Shown: piece after piece, positions 11,619 through 22,086 of the stretch
How the letters are laid out: each line of letters starts with the position of its first letter
How positions within the stretch are numbered: the first letter of the stretch is position 1
Source of the DNA: Orychophragmus violaceus
Lineage: Eukaryota > Streptophyta > Magnoliopsida > Brassicales > Brassicaceae
Reading direction: 5' to 3'
Assembly (NCBI GenBank): GCA_030180135.1
Contig: CM058231.1
Location: 23,811,034-23,875,033, forward strand
DNA length: 64,000 bases
The notes under the pieces: model-generated
Databases searched by the model: none
Told to the model about the DNA's origin: nothing
Seen by the model: the letters and a program-made list of their open reading frames with translations, nothing else
Position numbers and translations under genes: made by a program

Positions 11619-12515
11619 ATGACTAGCACAAACAATCAAAACACTTTCTCGATCCGGTCTGTCCTTGAGATGGACAAACTGAACGGATCAAATTTCTTGA
11701 CTTGGTCGCGGAACCTGAGGCTAGTCCTCAGACAGGAGAGAAAGGACTATGTCCTTGAGAGAGCTCTCCCCGTAAGGATCGGGTCCAATGCTTCTCATGC
11801 AGTACATGATGCTTGGAATAAGCATTATAATGATGCGGTAGATGTGCGTGGTCTGATATTGGCCACCATGGACTCAGACTTGCGGGAGCAATATGAGAAC
11901 ATGGAGTCGCCAATAGAGATGATCAGCAGCCTGAAATTGAAATTTCAGGAGCAGATACGAGTGGAGAGATACCAGTTGGTTAAGTCTCTCACTAGCTGCA
12001 AGCTACCGAATGATCATCCAGTGAGTCCTCATGTCAGTAAAATGATAGGTTATATTGATAACCTGAGGAAACTGGATTATCCAGTTGGCCATGAATTGGC
12101 AACTGAGATCATTCTGCAGTCACTGCCGTCAAGCTATGATAAGTTCGTAAGGAACTATATCAAGAAAGGCTTAACGAAGACGTTGACTGAACTGCATGAT
12201 ATGCTCAAAACGGTTGAGCCAAACGTGAAGGGCAGGTTTATTAAACCTAGTATTGACAAGGGTGAAGACAAAGTTGTCCAGATTTTGAATCATGGCAAGC
12301 GTGTGTCTTCTGAGCTCAAGTCAGATACCTCTTACGTTGGTAAGTGCTGCTACTGTAAAGAGATAGGGCATTGGAAGAGAGATTGCATAAAATTCATGGA
12401 AGACGATGAGGAGTTAAAGTTAATGTATAAGACTACTTCCTCAGGTATTCATGTTATTACTTCAAGTTCTACCTTGCAGGTATTGGATACTGGTTGTGGC
12501 ACTGATATTTGTTGA
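11619..12515 (+). CDS. C1 Copia Gag (truncated polyprotein)
   Basis: The ATG at 11619 matches the start used in C2 and C3 (a serine/threonine-rich N-terminus, then FSIRSVLE). The protein of 298 aa has the Copia gag (UBN2-like) domain over about residues 15-220. A CX2CX4HX4C zinc knuckle (CYCKEIGHWKRDC region, residues ~243-256) packages element RNA. Just before the stop there is the start of the aspartic protease, VLDTGCG. The stop (TGA, 12513-12515) falls where C2 has an ACT codon, three codons after the DTG active site, so the protease is inactive and pol is not made from this frame. Gag itself is uninterrupted. The product would be a gag-only protein able to form particles if expressed. 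An alternative non-ATG start at 11577 lacks support. Confidence 0.8.
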   Translation: MTSTNNQNTFSIRSVLEMDKLNGSNFLTWSRNLRLVLRQERKDYVLERALPVRIGSNASHAVHDAWNKHYNDAVDVRGLILATMDSDLREQYENMESPIEMISSLKLKFQEQIRVERYQLVKSLTSCKLPNDHPVSPHVSKMIGYIDNLRKLDYPVGHELATEIILQSLPSSYDKFVRNYIKKGLTKTLTELHDMLKTVEPNVKGRFIKPSIDKGEDKVVQILNHGKRVSSELKSDTSYVGKCCYCKEIGHWKRDCIKFMEDDEELKLMYKTTSSGIHVITSSSTLQVLDTGCGTDIC

Positions 12516-15090
12516 AATATGCAGAGCCTAAGCAACAGTAGAACGTTGAAGGAAGGGCAAGTGGAATTGCATGTCTGGAAGGAGCTATGGATGCTGCCTC
12601 AGTCATAGGGTTTTTCACTTGTAGATGCCTTCGAGGCTTGGTTTTGTATTAAGTAATTGCTACAATGTACCTGCTTTAAGCAGAGTTGTTTTTTCATTTT
12701 CTTATAAGAATTTGAATGATTTTATTTTGATAAAAGACAAGGTTTTGTTCTTTTGATCTTAATGAAATATTGATTGTAGCACCCTATTCAAGGAATGGGT
12801 TTTATGTCCTAAACCAAAGATTGCCTAAATGTAACATAAATACCAAATTGGTTTAAATCTGATGAATTAAACCTGATTTTTCTTGGCATAAATGTCTTGG
12901 TCACAGAGAGTGAGTCGAATTCAGAAATCCCATAGTTATGAACTGTTGGGCTCAATTGAATGAATGTCTTATGAGACTTGAATTCTGCTTACTAGACCAA
13001 AAGACAAAGGGCCCATCTTAGCCAAGCTAGAGAAAGGCCCAAAGGCTTATTGGAGATTGAACATACTCATGTATGTGGTCCGATGAGCAACAATGCCAGA
13101 GAAAATTTTTCTTGTACTTCATTGTCTCGACTGATTAATTCAGTGAGTAAGACTGTGTTCATTTAATGAGACACATGTCGGAGTTCTTTGACATGGTGGA
13201 AAGAAGTCGGAATTCTTTGACATGGTCGAAAGAGTTCCAGAATGAGGTATAGAATGTGAGTGACAGAAGTATTGAGACTCTGGATAAGACCACGAGTAAG
13301 AATACTTAAGTCATTGATAGTGCGATCATCTGAATGAGTGTGAAGTCGTTTCACAGCTCAATTTCTCCTGAAAACCTTGAGGTGTTTCTGTGAGAAAGAA
13401 TCAGATCTTATCAGAGATGATTAAAGATGAGTCACATGAATTTTCCATGATATTTTATAAGAATAACGCTCTAAAATATCTAAGTTTACACTGAAATAGT
13501 TCCACAAATATCAGTTGAAAGACACCACGTTAATGTGGATTGGAATCGATCCAAATTTGTCTTTACTGAGTATTTGTAGTTTTACTACTTCGCTGGTTGT
13601 CCTAGAGAAACTAAGGCTTGTTATTTTTACGTCCAATCTGTTTTCTAAGAAGGGAAGTTATTTTCAAGAAGAACAGTGGGAGTAAAAAGTATTTTTACGA
13701 CTATTCTGTTTTCTAAGAAGGGAAGTTACTTTCCAAGAAGAACAGTGGGAATAAAAGTACAACTCGAAGAAATTCGAGAAATACAGGAGGCTGCTTAACC
13801 TAATGAGGGAGAGCAGCGGAAGGATTTACAGATTTCTGTAGAATCTACACCTGTGGAGCCTGAAGTTCGCAGATATGAAAGAATCAGTCACTAATCCGAG
13901 AGTGAATTCTCGTCATTAGTTCAGCCTGATGATCATTGAATGTTCGCATGATCTGATGATTATTGAAAGCGACGAATCTGCGAAATTCAAAGAAGCGAAA
14001 GTAAGCCAGGACTCCGAAAATTACATTTTATGTAAGTTAGCTTCATCGATCCATTCATGGATGGAAGCAAACATATCGGAGTTGGAATCTTCGTTCTGTT
14101 GAAGTAGTCAAGGTTTTGACTTGAACAGGAACGAAGCAGAACTGTGTGTTTACTAAATAGATTAATGGGAGCGATATTGCATTTCTCATATTTGTATGTC
14201 GATGACATACTGATTCTCGAAAATGACGTCCCAACGCTGTAGTCGTTAAAGGACTAGCTTGGGAGTTGGTTTAATGAATGACATGGGTAAAGCCACGTAG
14301 TTCTTGGATTTTGGATCTAAAGATAGAGATCCAAAAGAGCTGATAGGACAAAGTCAGATTCTTAAATTGACAAAGTCCTACACGTTTTGAGCAATCCAAG
14401 AAGGGTTTTATGCCAATGTCACATGGCATTAAGTTAAGCAAGATACAGTATCCTACGATAACTGCTGAGCTTAAATGCATGGATGAGATTCCATATGCGT
14501 CGGCAATTGGATCTATCATGTATGCCATGAAACATACTTGTTTGATGTTGCTTTAATGTTAAGCAAGACAAATAAAGACCAGTCAAATCCAGCAAAGAAT
14601 CAAGTTTCCTAAAGTATGTCCTAAAGTATTTGAGGAATACTAAGGATAAGTTCTTGATTTACGGAGAAAGTGAGGTGCTATAAGTCGATAGAGTCTAAAA
14701 GGCAAGTTTCCAATAGACAAAGATGATTTCCGATCACAGTCCGGTTATATCTTGTGTCTATCTGGCGGTGCAAGGCACTGTTGCTGACTCAATGACTTAA
14801 GCTGAACATTTCGCAGCTTGGGAAGTGGCGAAAGAGGTTGTTTGGAAAGAAGAGTTCATCACTGAACTTGATGTGAATCCCAGCATAGATGAGACTAGCT
14901 GCACATCAGAGGTCCAAACACCTTGAGGATAGGTATAACCTATTCCGTAAGATAAATGACAGAGATGTTAAGTAGATCAGCAAGTTTCAACGAATGAGAA
15001 CGTTGCTAATCTATTAACGAAGCCACTCCTTAGGCCTAAGCACGAGTCGCGGACTGTTGCTGTAGGATAAGTGAAATTAAGATGTAGTCT
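12516..15090 (+). pseudogene. C1 pol remnants (integrase, RT, RNase H)
   Basis: Collinear with C2 pol but broken by many stops and indels. Recognisable pieces include protease downstream sequence (12520-12600), parts of the GAG-pre-integrase and integrase region (12840-13400), the RT active site YVDDIL at about 14195-14215, and RNase H-like sequence (14690-15010). The region is shorter than C2 pol. No frame longer than ~85 codons remains, so it cannot supply enzymes. Confidence 0.8.
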
Positions 15091-15942
15091 TAATTTCAGT
15101 GGGAGTTATTAAAGGGCTTAATTTAGTTATTGGATATGTTCTTGAAACAACATTTAAGATGTTTAATGAAATTATTATTTCAAGATTATTTTAACTGTGA
15201 TGAAATAATCGTTCCAAAGTGATATGAACCATTTTATAGGTCATCGAAGTAAATGACTTGATCTTGAGTCATCGAAGTCATTTGGCTTGATCATGAGACC
15301 CTATATTTGATAGATGGCTTATATCATCCTGTCCCTAGTCGAAGGTTGTTGAAATTGGAACACCAACAACCGTGTGAGACTGGATTGGTACGTGACTTAT
15401 GACAAAGTCTCAGTGTGTCATAGATGCGCGGCATCAAAGTCAGTACATAGGTGTATGTTTGGGAACATACGACCGGACAAGACCCGCTTATGAGAACTCT
15501 TCAGGATATTTATATTTGTGTCATAAGAGATTCTCACTACGACTATAGAGTATAGTCCTTAGACCTGAGTTCGCATGCATGTGACTGCACATGGACTGAT
15601 GTACTTTGATCATTGTCTAACGCTATCGTTCTGCGATAGTTATAAGGACCTTGTTTGGGTACATTATGAAATGAGTAGTTTACAGTGATGGAACAAGACG
15701 GGATTTGTCCCTCCAATATAAATGGAGTGAATATCTCTAGGCCAATCGGAGATTTGAATACTGGAAAATGCATGGCCATGCTCAAACGGACTTTCCCGAG
15801 TCGTTTGGATTGTCAGTATCAAATCAGAGTCCGATGAACAAGATTAGGCTTTATAAGGATGACACCAATCTTGCCTTATGACTAATCGAGATATTGAGAC
15901 AAAAGGATTATGAATACAGAGATTCCAGTACAAGTGGGAGAT
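15091..15942 (+). other. C1 3' noncoding region and purine tract
   Basis: Closely similar to C2 29185-30040. It ends in the polypurine tract AAGTGGGAGAT at 15932-15942, directly before the 3' LTR. No gene is seen. Confidence 0.8.
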
Positions 15943-16578
15943 TGTTGGAATTGTGTCCAGTAATCTCGGTACTGTCTCTAGAAAGTAAGAGTATGTCAAT
16001 GATCAGACATAAGTCATACAATGTTGGGGGTCATGATGGCTTGCTAGAGTCCGCTCATGATCTATAAGTCTTGGACTTATTGCCTTTATTGTATGATCCC
16101 ATATGGGTCACACGCCTAAGCTAACGGGAAAATACGAAGGAACGGTTTAGCAGAAGTACGGTAAAAGTGCTAGGCATTTACTGTACTTAAAGAGAATAAA
16201 GGGCCTGATTAAATCCATGGGATTTAATCAGAACTGAGAATTGGGCCCAAAAGCCCATGAGAACTAAAGGGAGTTTTAATGAATAAAACTTGACCTAAAG
16301 CTCTCTAATTCCTTAGCTGATCTGCGCCTCTTTTCTCCTCTCTCTGCGCCTCTCTCCTGCTCGGTCTAGCAGCCATTTCCTTGTGAAGCGTGTGTGAGCC
16401 TTTGGAGGATTCATCCCTTGGTGTATCTCTCTGATCTGACCTGTTCTATTCCTTCCGCTGCAACAAACAGGTAAAAGGTGAGATCATCTAATGTTTCTAA
16501 TAAAGAGAACCTAGATCTGTATGTTTAGGTTGATATGAATCTGTAAATTGAATCAGGATCAACTAAACGAATCCAACA
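15943..16578 (+). repeat. C1 3' LTR
   Basis: 636 bp. The single mismatch found against the 5' LTR is C at 9373 versus T at 16024. Confidence 0.92.
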
Positions 16579-16583
16579 AAATG

Positions 16584-16625
16584 TGCACTTGCAGTTAGAT
16601 ATAGGATAAAACCTGACTCCTATCA
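16584..16625 (+). repeat. B1 5' LTR, right part
   Basis: The last 42 bp of the B1 5' LTR after the C1 target duplication, ending CTCCTATCA. Matches 22040-22081 of the 3' LTR. Confidence 0.9.
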
Positions 16626-16631
16626 AGTTTT

Positions 16632-16649
16632 TGGCGCCGTTGCCGGGGA
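16632..16649 (+). other. B1 primer binding site (tRNA-Asp type)
   Basis: TGGCGCCGTTGCCGGGGA, the site usual for Athila/Tat Ty3 elements, 6 bp after the LTR end. B2 (33220-33237) and B3 carry the same site on the minus strand. Confidence 0.9.
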
Positions 16650-16782
16650 CTCTTTGAGTCTTCGATAGCTTAGAACCTAGGGTTTTACTAGGATTTTTCG
16701 TTTTCTTTTCGTTTTTATTTTTGTTTTTTTTTAGTTGCTGATTTTGTCTGTTTTTCTCTCTGTCGCAGGTACCAATTTCGCA

Positions 16783-16870
16783 CTGCGTCGATCGTTGCAC
16801 TCTAGCACCGATCGTCACTAGGCGATTCAGAGATTGAAGCGATCGTTGCACTGATAGCATCGATCGTTGC
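16783..16870 (+). repeat. Two CGATCG cassettes in B1 leader
   Basis: Four CGATCG-type boxes in two pairs lie just upstream of gag. The first pair is followed by GCGA at 16822-16825. The last box ends about 20 bp before the gag ATG (16891). B2 and B3 have box arrays in the same place. Confidence 0.75.
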
Positions 16871-16890
16871 CGGATGATTACAGACAGTTT

Positions 16891-19527
16891 ATGCAGACGC
16901 AGAAAACTAGAAGTAATCCGAACTTGGACTTAGTTAATCTCGATCTTGAAGAACTTGGACGTTTAGAGAGAGCTAACAGAAGAGAAAGAAGAGAAAGGAT
17001 GGTGCGAGAGCGTTTGATTCTGGTACGTGATGCTGAAGGTACCCTGAGGGACCGAGATAACAACCCATACAATGCTGCTTGGCAAAGGGTTGATGCTGAA
17101 GGGAATGTCATCCCTGATCCTCCTGAGCAACAGCAACAGGAGCAGAACCAGGGTCAAGGACAGGCCCAAGGTAGAGAGATGGTTGTACGTGAGAGGACTT
17201 TAGCTGACTACAACAGACCGGATGAGTTTCATAGAAACCGGTCAGCTTTAGTGCTTCCCGCTTTTGAAAGAAATGATTTTGAGATCAAAACCATCTACTA
17301 CTCGCTGATGAGACAGAATGCATTTCACGGTTACCCAACGGAGCAGCCTATGGATCACATTGATTCGTTTGAGGACGTAGTCACTGGCATGAAGTATGAT
17401 GGAGCCTGCCCGGACTATCAGTTCCTTAAGCTCTTTCCGCACAGTCTTGCTGGAGACGCTAGTGCATGGCTAAAGCAGCTAGCACCTGCTCAGTATACTA
17501 CTTGGGCAGCTTTAAAGAGTGAGTTCCTGCGTCACTTCTATGATGATGCGCGCTCAGACCAGTCCAGACAGGACATACTCACCTTTTCACAAGGAGCTGT
17601 GGAGCCTTTAAAGACTGCCTGGATGAGATTTAAGCAGTATCAGCGTGACTACCCACACCATGGATTCACTGAGGTTCTGTTGATTGGCATTTTCTTCAGA
17701 GGCATAGATCTTCCATATCAGTCTGCACTGGATAATTCCAGTAATGCTAACTTCAACACCAGGACTCCTACACAAGCTAAGCAGTTGATTGAGAACCTAA
17801 TAGGTAGCAACAGCTGCAAGACTATGGATGAGAGGAGGAAGAAATCTGGTGGAAGTGTAGAGAATTCTGACATAGCTAATATTAGATCTGGGCTGGACAC
17901 AGTTTGCAATCTCCTAGCAGGTAAGAAAGCTGTCCACTTTGCCCAAGATGTAGAAGTAATTCAAACTGCGGAGGACACACAGGAGGAAGATGTGAATTAC
18001 ATAGGAGGTTCTGGATTCCAAGGTAATAGATTTGGTAATCAACAAGGAAACAGATTCTTCAATGGAGGACAGAAAAGTGCTTTCAACAGCAACTCATCTA
18101 ATTCTGGACAGACTAGTGGTTTTCAGAAGACCTTTGGACAAGGTACTCAGAGAACCTATGGGTCTTCATCTTATCAGACTCCTCCTGCACCTACAGCTCA
18201 TGAGAGTAGAATGGAAGCTATGATGGAACAACTAATGGAGAGTCAGACCAAGATTTCTGTGGACTGCAACAAGAAGTTGGATGCTGTCTATGAAGACCTT
18301 AATGGGAAGTTTGAGTCCCTGAACACTCACATGAAGCAGTTGGATACTCAGGTAAACCAGATTTCCAGCTCAATAAAGGGAAAAGGGCTAGCAGACACTC
18401 ATATTAAGGCCTGGTCTGTGTACGTTAATGATGGATCTCACCTAGGTGAAAAATTTGAGCTAAGTACAGCTGAATTGGTGAAGGAAGAAGAAATCCCGGA
18501 TTTTGGTGAAAAACTCTCGGGTGGAAATTGCAGCATTGCAACGATCGACACACACTTAGTGTCGATCGATGCACGTCGGGAACAGACAGATTCGCTGAGT
18601 GATGATGGTATTGATGCAGACTTAGAGCTTGATGGCTTATTCTCTGGAGTCTCTGAGATCTCTCAACAGGAGATTTATGCGCAGATTGTTAGACAACACT
18701 CCCCAGTGTCTGAATTGATTAAGCGAGAAATTGAAGAGCTTAAGAAGCTAGAGGAGATTGGTGAAGAATTGGAAGAAATTCCAACTTCTGATGATCCACC
18801 TTATCATCCATGTGTGCAGAGGTATTTGAACAAGATGCTGCCTCTAGATGAAGAGCTGAGAGACTGGGTGGTTATAGTTCCTCAGCATATTAGTGATGTT
18901 CTGTTAACCAAGATCCCGAAGAAGCTGCCTGATCCTGGAGTCTTTGTGCTTGATTGTTCAATCTTTGAGGATAGTTTCAGGCGTTCTCTGTGTGATTTAG
19001 GAGCTGCTGGAAGTTTGATGCCATACTCTGTGGCAGAGAAGCTGGGTATGCTAGATTTTACTCCTACTAGGACCTCTCTTGTCCTAGCTGATCAGTCCAT
19101 ACGAGTTCCTGAAGGACTCCTGATGGACATCCCGGTGAGAGTTGGAAACTACTTAGTTCCACCAGACTTCTTAGTGCTGAGATATGACTGTGATCCGGAT
19201 GAAGCATTGCTGCTTGGAAGACCATTTTTGGCTACAGCAGGAGCGGTGATAGATGTTAGGAACAGCCTGATAGACCTCCATCTGGGAGATGAGCCGCTGC
19301 GTTATGAGATGGATAAGCTGCGTAGACCACTGATAGATGGGCAGACATTCACCATAAGGAATGCAGATGATGAGCAGCCTGATGACACTGTGATTATAGA
19401 TCCTGGAGCACATTTTACTCCATCTTTTCTTGGACATGAGCATTCTGCAACAGCCTACTCGCCACCTTGGATGAGGAGACTTGGACAGAGACAGAAAAAG
19501 TCTCTGTCAGGATCTCCTGGTGCCTGA
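16891..19527 (+). CDS. B1 Athila-type Gag with retropepsin-like domain, intact
   Basis: The frame is open from a stop at 16855. The first in-frame ATG is at 16891 (product 878 aa), and this ATG is conserved in B2 (32978) and B3 (44147), so I prefer it to the non-ATG codon at 16867. Residues ~180-290 form the retrotransposon gag domain (AWLKQL, FLRHFYDDARSDQSRQDILT, AWMRFKQYQRD). A Q/G/N-rich linker follows, then a coiled-coil-like stretch (~435-500). At residue ~702 there is a retropepsin-like motif CDLGAAGSLMP, with DLG in place of D[ST]G as is common in Athila proteins. A second protease block (LLLGRPFLATAGAVID) lies near 780. I see no CCHC knuckle. Residues ~550-566 come from a CGATCG cassette (TIDT..SIDA). 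The ORF ends naturally with no pol behind it. Confidence 0.85.
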   Translation: MQTQKTRSNPNLDLVNLDLEELGRLERANRRERRERMVRERLILVRDAEGTLRDRDNNPYNAAWQRVDAEGNVIPDPPEQQQQEQNQGQGQAQGREMVVRERTLADYNRPDEFHRNRSALVLPAFERNDFEIKTIYYSLMRQNAFHGYPTEQPMDHIDSFEDVVTGMKYDGACPDYQFLKLFPHSLAGDASAWLKQLAPAQYTTWAALKSEFLRHFYDDARSDQSRQDILTFSQGAVEPLKTAWMRFKQYQRDYPHHGFTEVLLIGIFFRGIDLPYQSALDNSSNANFNTRTPTQAKQLIENLIGSNSCKTMDERRKKSGGSVENSDIANIRSGLDTVCNLLAGKKAVHFAQDVEVIQTAEDTQEEDVNYIGGSGFQGNRFGNQQGNRFFNGGQKSAFNSNSSNSGQTSGFQKTFGQGTQRTYGSSSYQTPPAPTAHESRMEAMMEQLMESQTKISVDCNKKLDAVYEDLNGKFESLNTHMKQLDTQVNQISSSIKGKGLADTHIKAWSVYVNDGSHLGEKFELSTAELVKEEEIPDFGEKLSGGNCSIATIDTHLVSIDARREQTDSLSDDGIDADLELDGLFSGVSEISQQEIYAQIVRQHSPVSELIKREIEELKKLEEIGEELEEIPTSDDPPYHPCVQRYLNKMLPLDEELRDWVVIVPQHISDVLLTKIPKKLPDPGVFVLDCSIFEDSFRRSLCDLGAAGSLMPYSVAEKLGMLDFTPTRTSLVLADQSIRVPEGLLMDIPVRVGNYLVPPDFLVLRYDCDPDEALLLGRPFLATAGAVIDVRNSLIDLHLGDEPLRYEMDKLRRPLIDGQTFTIRNADDEQPDDTVIIDPGAHFTPSFLGHEHSATAYSPPWMRRLGQRQKKSLSGSPGA
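18536..18576 (+). repeat. CGATCG cassette inside B1 gag ORF
   Basis: TTGCAACGATCGACACA, a short spacer, then GTGTCGATCGATGCAC. It is in frame and encodes ATIDTH..SIDA. B2 gag has an equivalent cassette at 31341-31384 with different bases. Confidence 0.75.
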
Positions 19528-19573
19528 AAAATCTTGTCCGTCCGGTCAAGCTATTGACCTTAAACAAGCGCTG

Positions 19574-19591
19574 GGTGGGAGGCAACCCACC
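19574..19591 (+). other. Conserved RNA hairpin candidate in Athila 3' region
   Basis: A six-base-pair stem GGTGGG/CCCACC with loop AGGCAA. In B3 (38162-38179, minus strand) the stem is AGTGGG/CCCACT with the same loop, so the outer pair changed from G-C to A-T on both sides. Confidence 0.6.
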
Positions 19592-19694
19592 ATTAGGTAC
19601 TGGTGTTTTTCTACTTAATTTTTGGTGTTTTTGTTAGGATTTTACGTTTGTTTTTGTTTTTGGTGAGTTTATGATTGCAGGTCTTGGACAGATT

Positions 19695-19850
19695 CGCAGT
19701 GCGTCGATCGACGCACTTCTGTGTCGATCGTCATAACACGATCGGAATCGCATTGCAGCGATCGTTGCAGTTCTGAGCAACGATCGACCAAACACGAAAA
19801 TCACCAAGTAACGGTCGATGCACTTAGTGCAACGATCGATGCCTGAGCGA
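19695..19850 (+). repeat. CGATCG box array in B1 3' region
   Basis: Six CGATCG/CGGTCG-type boxes arranged as pairs, interspersed with GCGA or CGCA words. B3 has a matching array at 37923-38065 in its 3' noncoding region. Confidence 0.75.
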
Positions 19851-20887
19851 CAGAGGTAAACCCGACAGAACTCAACAGAACTTTAACAATTTTTATTTTC
19901 TTTTTACCGATCCTTCGCTTGACACTACTGGGGACAGTGTGTCTTAAGTGTGGGGGAGGTGCTACTGACGTTTATCTTTCTGTTTTCTTAAGAGTCAGTC
20001 CATTTTTCAAAAAATTTTGTTTTATTGAGTCAAAATTGTTTAAGTAAGAAACTATGATTTTCTGAGAAGATTTACAAGACTTGCAGGAACTTAAGTAACC
20101 ATTGGGATGAAGTTGCAGGATCTATCTCTGACTATTAGAAAACCCAGACACAGATCAACCTACTGGGAACACCCACATCACTTCAGGTATCAGAGGATCC
20201 TTTTACTGACTTCAATTTAATACTGACTTAGATTTCTCACCTAAGGGCTTGGTATACTTTGTGTCGGATTCCCTGTTAGTTCTGACACAGCCTGTCAACC
20301 TATCCTATTTAGTTCCCTTCTCCCCTTCTATAAAGTAAAAAAAAAAGAGATAATAAACTGAGGATGAGTTAGTAACTCCAAAGTGGTCACAGGAGTGGTA
20401 GAGATCCCTATTATCTCCTGTGCGATCCATGGAATGTGTCCAAGTACACCCCATAACGGGAAGAACACTGATAAAAAAATAAAATGATACCCAATGTGGG
20501 AAAATCAGTTGTTAAAGAAGGGAAAAGAGAAGAAAGGGACTAGAGAAAGATAGTATGGTGGTCTAGAGCTGATAACGTAAGAATCCATGTGCCCTTTGAT
20601 CGATACTCCTTAGGTGAGACCGCACTTAAATACTTGCAGAAGTCAGTAGGGAGAATTTGAATGCTTGAATGTGATTGTGGAGTTTACTTAGGACAGTTGT
20701 TAAGTGTGGGGGAAGTACATGTTGGTCTTGATATCCTGTGATTGATTCTTTCAGTGGTTTACTAAGGGGAATCTGAGTATTGTAGCTTCTAGGATGAAAT
20801 GAGTTTCTGAAGAGTTTTCAAACCTCCTCACCAAGCTTTAGTTCTCTGTTTTGCTTGAGGGCAAGCAAAGGCTAAGTGTGGGGGAGT

Positions 20888-22081
20888 TGATATATCATGG
20901 TTTTTACTAGTTTTAGACCATGATATAAGTGTGTTTTTGTGTCTTTTTGTGTTCTTTTAGAGTCTTTTACAGGTATAATCAGGTTTGGAGCATATTTGGT
21001 GATTATGGCACTTTTTGGAGATTTTTGGAGTGTTTGGCCGAGAGATAGAGTTCACTGTCCGAAACAGAGAAATGCGTCGATCGATGCACACATGCACCAA
21101 TCGTTGCACCAGCGAGATGGGCCGAAACTCGGCGGTTTATGAAGAGTCAAGATATTGCACTCTGATCCAAAAGTTCCTGATATTTACAAAGAAGCCCTTG
21201 GCCGAGATTAGACCTATATAATTAAGTTTTTGGTGTTTTATTTACTTACACTTTCATAATTAAGAGCAGAGGATTTTTAGAGCTTTTGGGGCTGATCTGA
21301 ACCTTTACTTCATCTGTATTTGGAGAAGATTTCGAACCCCTTTTATTCTTTATCTTCTATGCAATTTATTCATCATATGATTATGTTTTCATTATCTATG
21401 TCTGAGTAGATCCCTTGTTAGGTTTAGGGTTTCTCACATAGGATTTCATGACTTGCTAGACTTGTTTAATTCAGTTAAGGATTCATAACTATATCTGTTC
21501 TTCAATCTAATTGTGCTTAAAGCTAGTTCTAACCTGATCAATTAGAATCTAGATCTTAGGTTGCTAAATACGTCACGGAAGTGGGGTTTAGGAATATGAA
21601 CTGATTAGGTTGAGCAATTAAACTTCTCGCAAACGAAAGTTTGGTTTAGGATAATTGTGAACATATCAAACTTGGAATTAATGCTAGTTTAATCTGTTAG
21701 TTCTCGCAAACGAAAGTTTGGTTTGCTGCACTTAGACTTAGAGAATTATCGCAAAGGAATTTGGTTAATTCTATATCTGTGTTTTGAGTTCTAGAACTGT
21801 GCTTAATTAGATCCTTGCTGAATAAACTGTCTGCTTGTCTGATTTCCTGAGAACGCCCTAGACTTAGTGCTCTTAATAACTTGCTTTCACAACCAATAAT
21901 CTCTGCTTTCTGTTTACTTTCTCGCACTGCTTTTTATTCAATCACATTGCTTTCTTCCTAGTTTAATTTCCTGTTCTTGAGCTATTGAATACCGGAGTCC
22001 CTGTGGATTCGATACCTATATACTACGACTACTGAACTTTGCACTTGCAGTTAGATATAGGATAAAACCTGACTCCTATCA
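20888..22081 (+). repeat. B1 3' LTR, complete
   Basis: 1,194 bp, uninterrupted, TGATATATCATGG to CCTATCA. It shows a dozen or so differences from the 5' LTR by eye. The stem-loop inverted repeat is at the start and a paired CGATCG cassette at 21071-21113. Target duplication GTAGG follows at 22082-22086. Confidence 0.92.
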
Positions 22082-22086
22082 GTAGG

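Larger units (their letters stand above)
9292..16578 (+). mobile_element. C1: Copia element with intact gag and decayed pol, inserted in B1 5' LTR
   Basis: LTRs of 636 bp (9292-9927 and 15943-16578) start TGTTGGAATTG and end CCAACA. I find one mismatch between them (9373 versus 16024). The target duplication AAATG is at 9287-9291 and 16579-16583. The primer site is at 9929-9940 and the purine tract at 15932-15942. Gag is open, but pol is full of stops and frameshifts. Such a decayed pol next to nearly identical LTRs suggests recent transposition using proteins supplied in trans. C2, a related intact element in this window, is the kind of donor required. Confidence 0.9.
19528..20887 (+). other. 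B1 3' noncoding region with hairpin, boxes and purine tract
   Basis: No pol gene. A GC hairpin (GGTGGG-AGGCAA-CCCACC, 19574-19591) lies 47 bp after the gag stop; B3 has the same hairpin after integrase. A block of CGATCG boxes is at 19695-19850. The purine tract AAGTGTGGGGGAGT (20874-20887) abuts the 3' LTR. A second AAGTGTGGGGGA tract lies at 20702-20713 and another near 19948, as in B3. Confidence 0.75.
8141..22081 (+). mobile_element. B1: gag-only Athila-type Ty3 element carrying nested Copia C1
   Basis: LTRs begin TGATATATCATGG and end CTCCTATCA. The 5' LTR is 8141-9291 plus 16584-16625, interrupted by C1; the 3' LTR is 20888-22081. Both are about 1,193 bp and differ at roughly 1% of positions by eye. 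The target duplication GTAGG is at 8136-8140 and 22082-22086. The primer site TGGCGCCGTTGCCGGGGA (16632-16649) matches the tRNA-Asp-type site usual for Athila/Tat elements. The interior is only ~4.3 kb: an intact gag-protease ORF, then noncoding sequence to the purine tract. RT, RNase H and integrase are absent, whereas B3 of the same family has them between the equivalent flanks. B1 therefore cannot move without proteins supplied by another element. Confidence 0.9.

Noticed and set aside
16867..16890. Extension of B1 gag upstream to a TTG codon
   Set aside because: There is no ATG, and a stop lies at 16855. The ATG at 16891 is conserved in B2 and B3.
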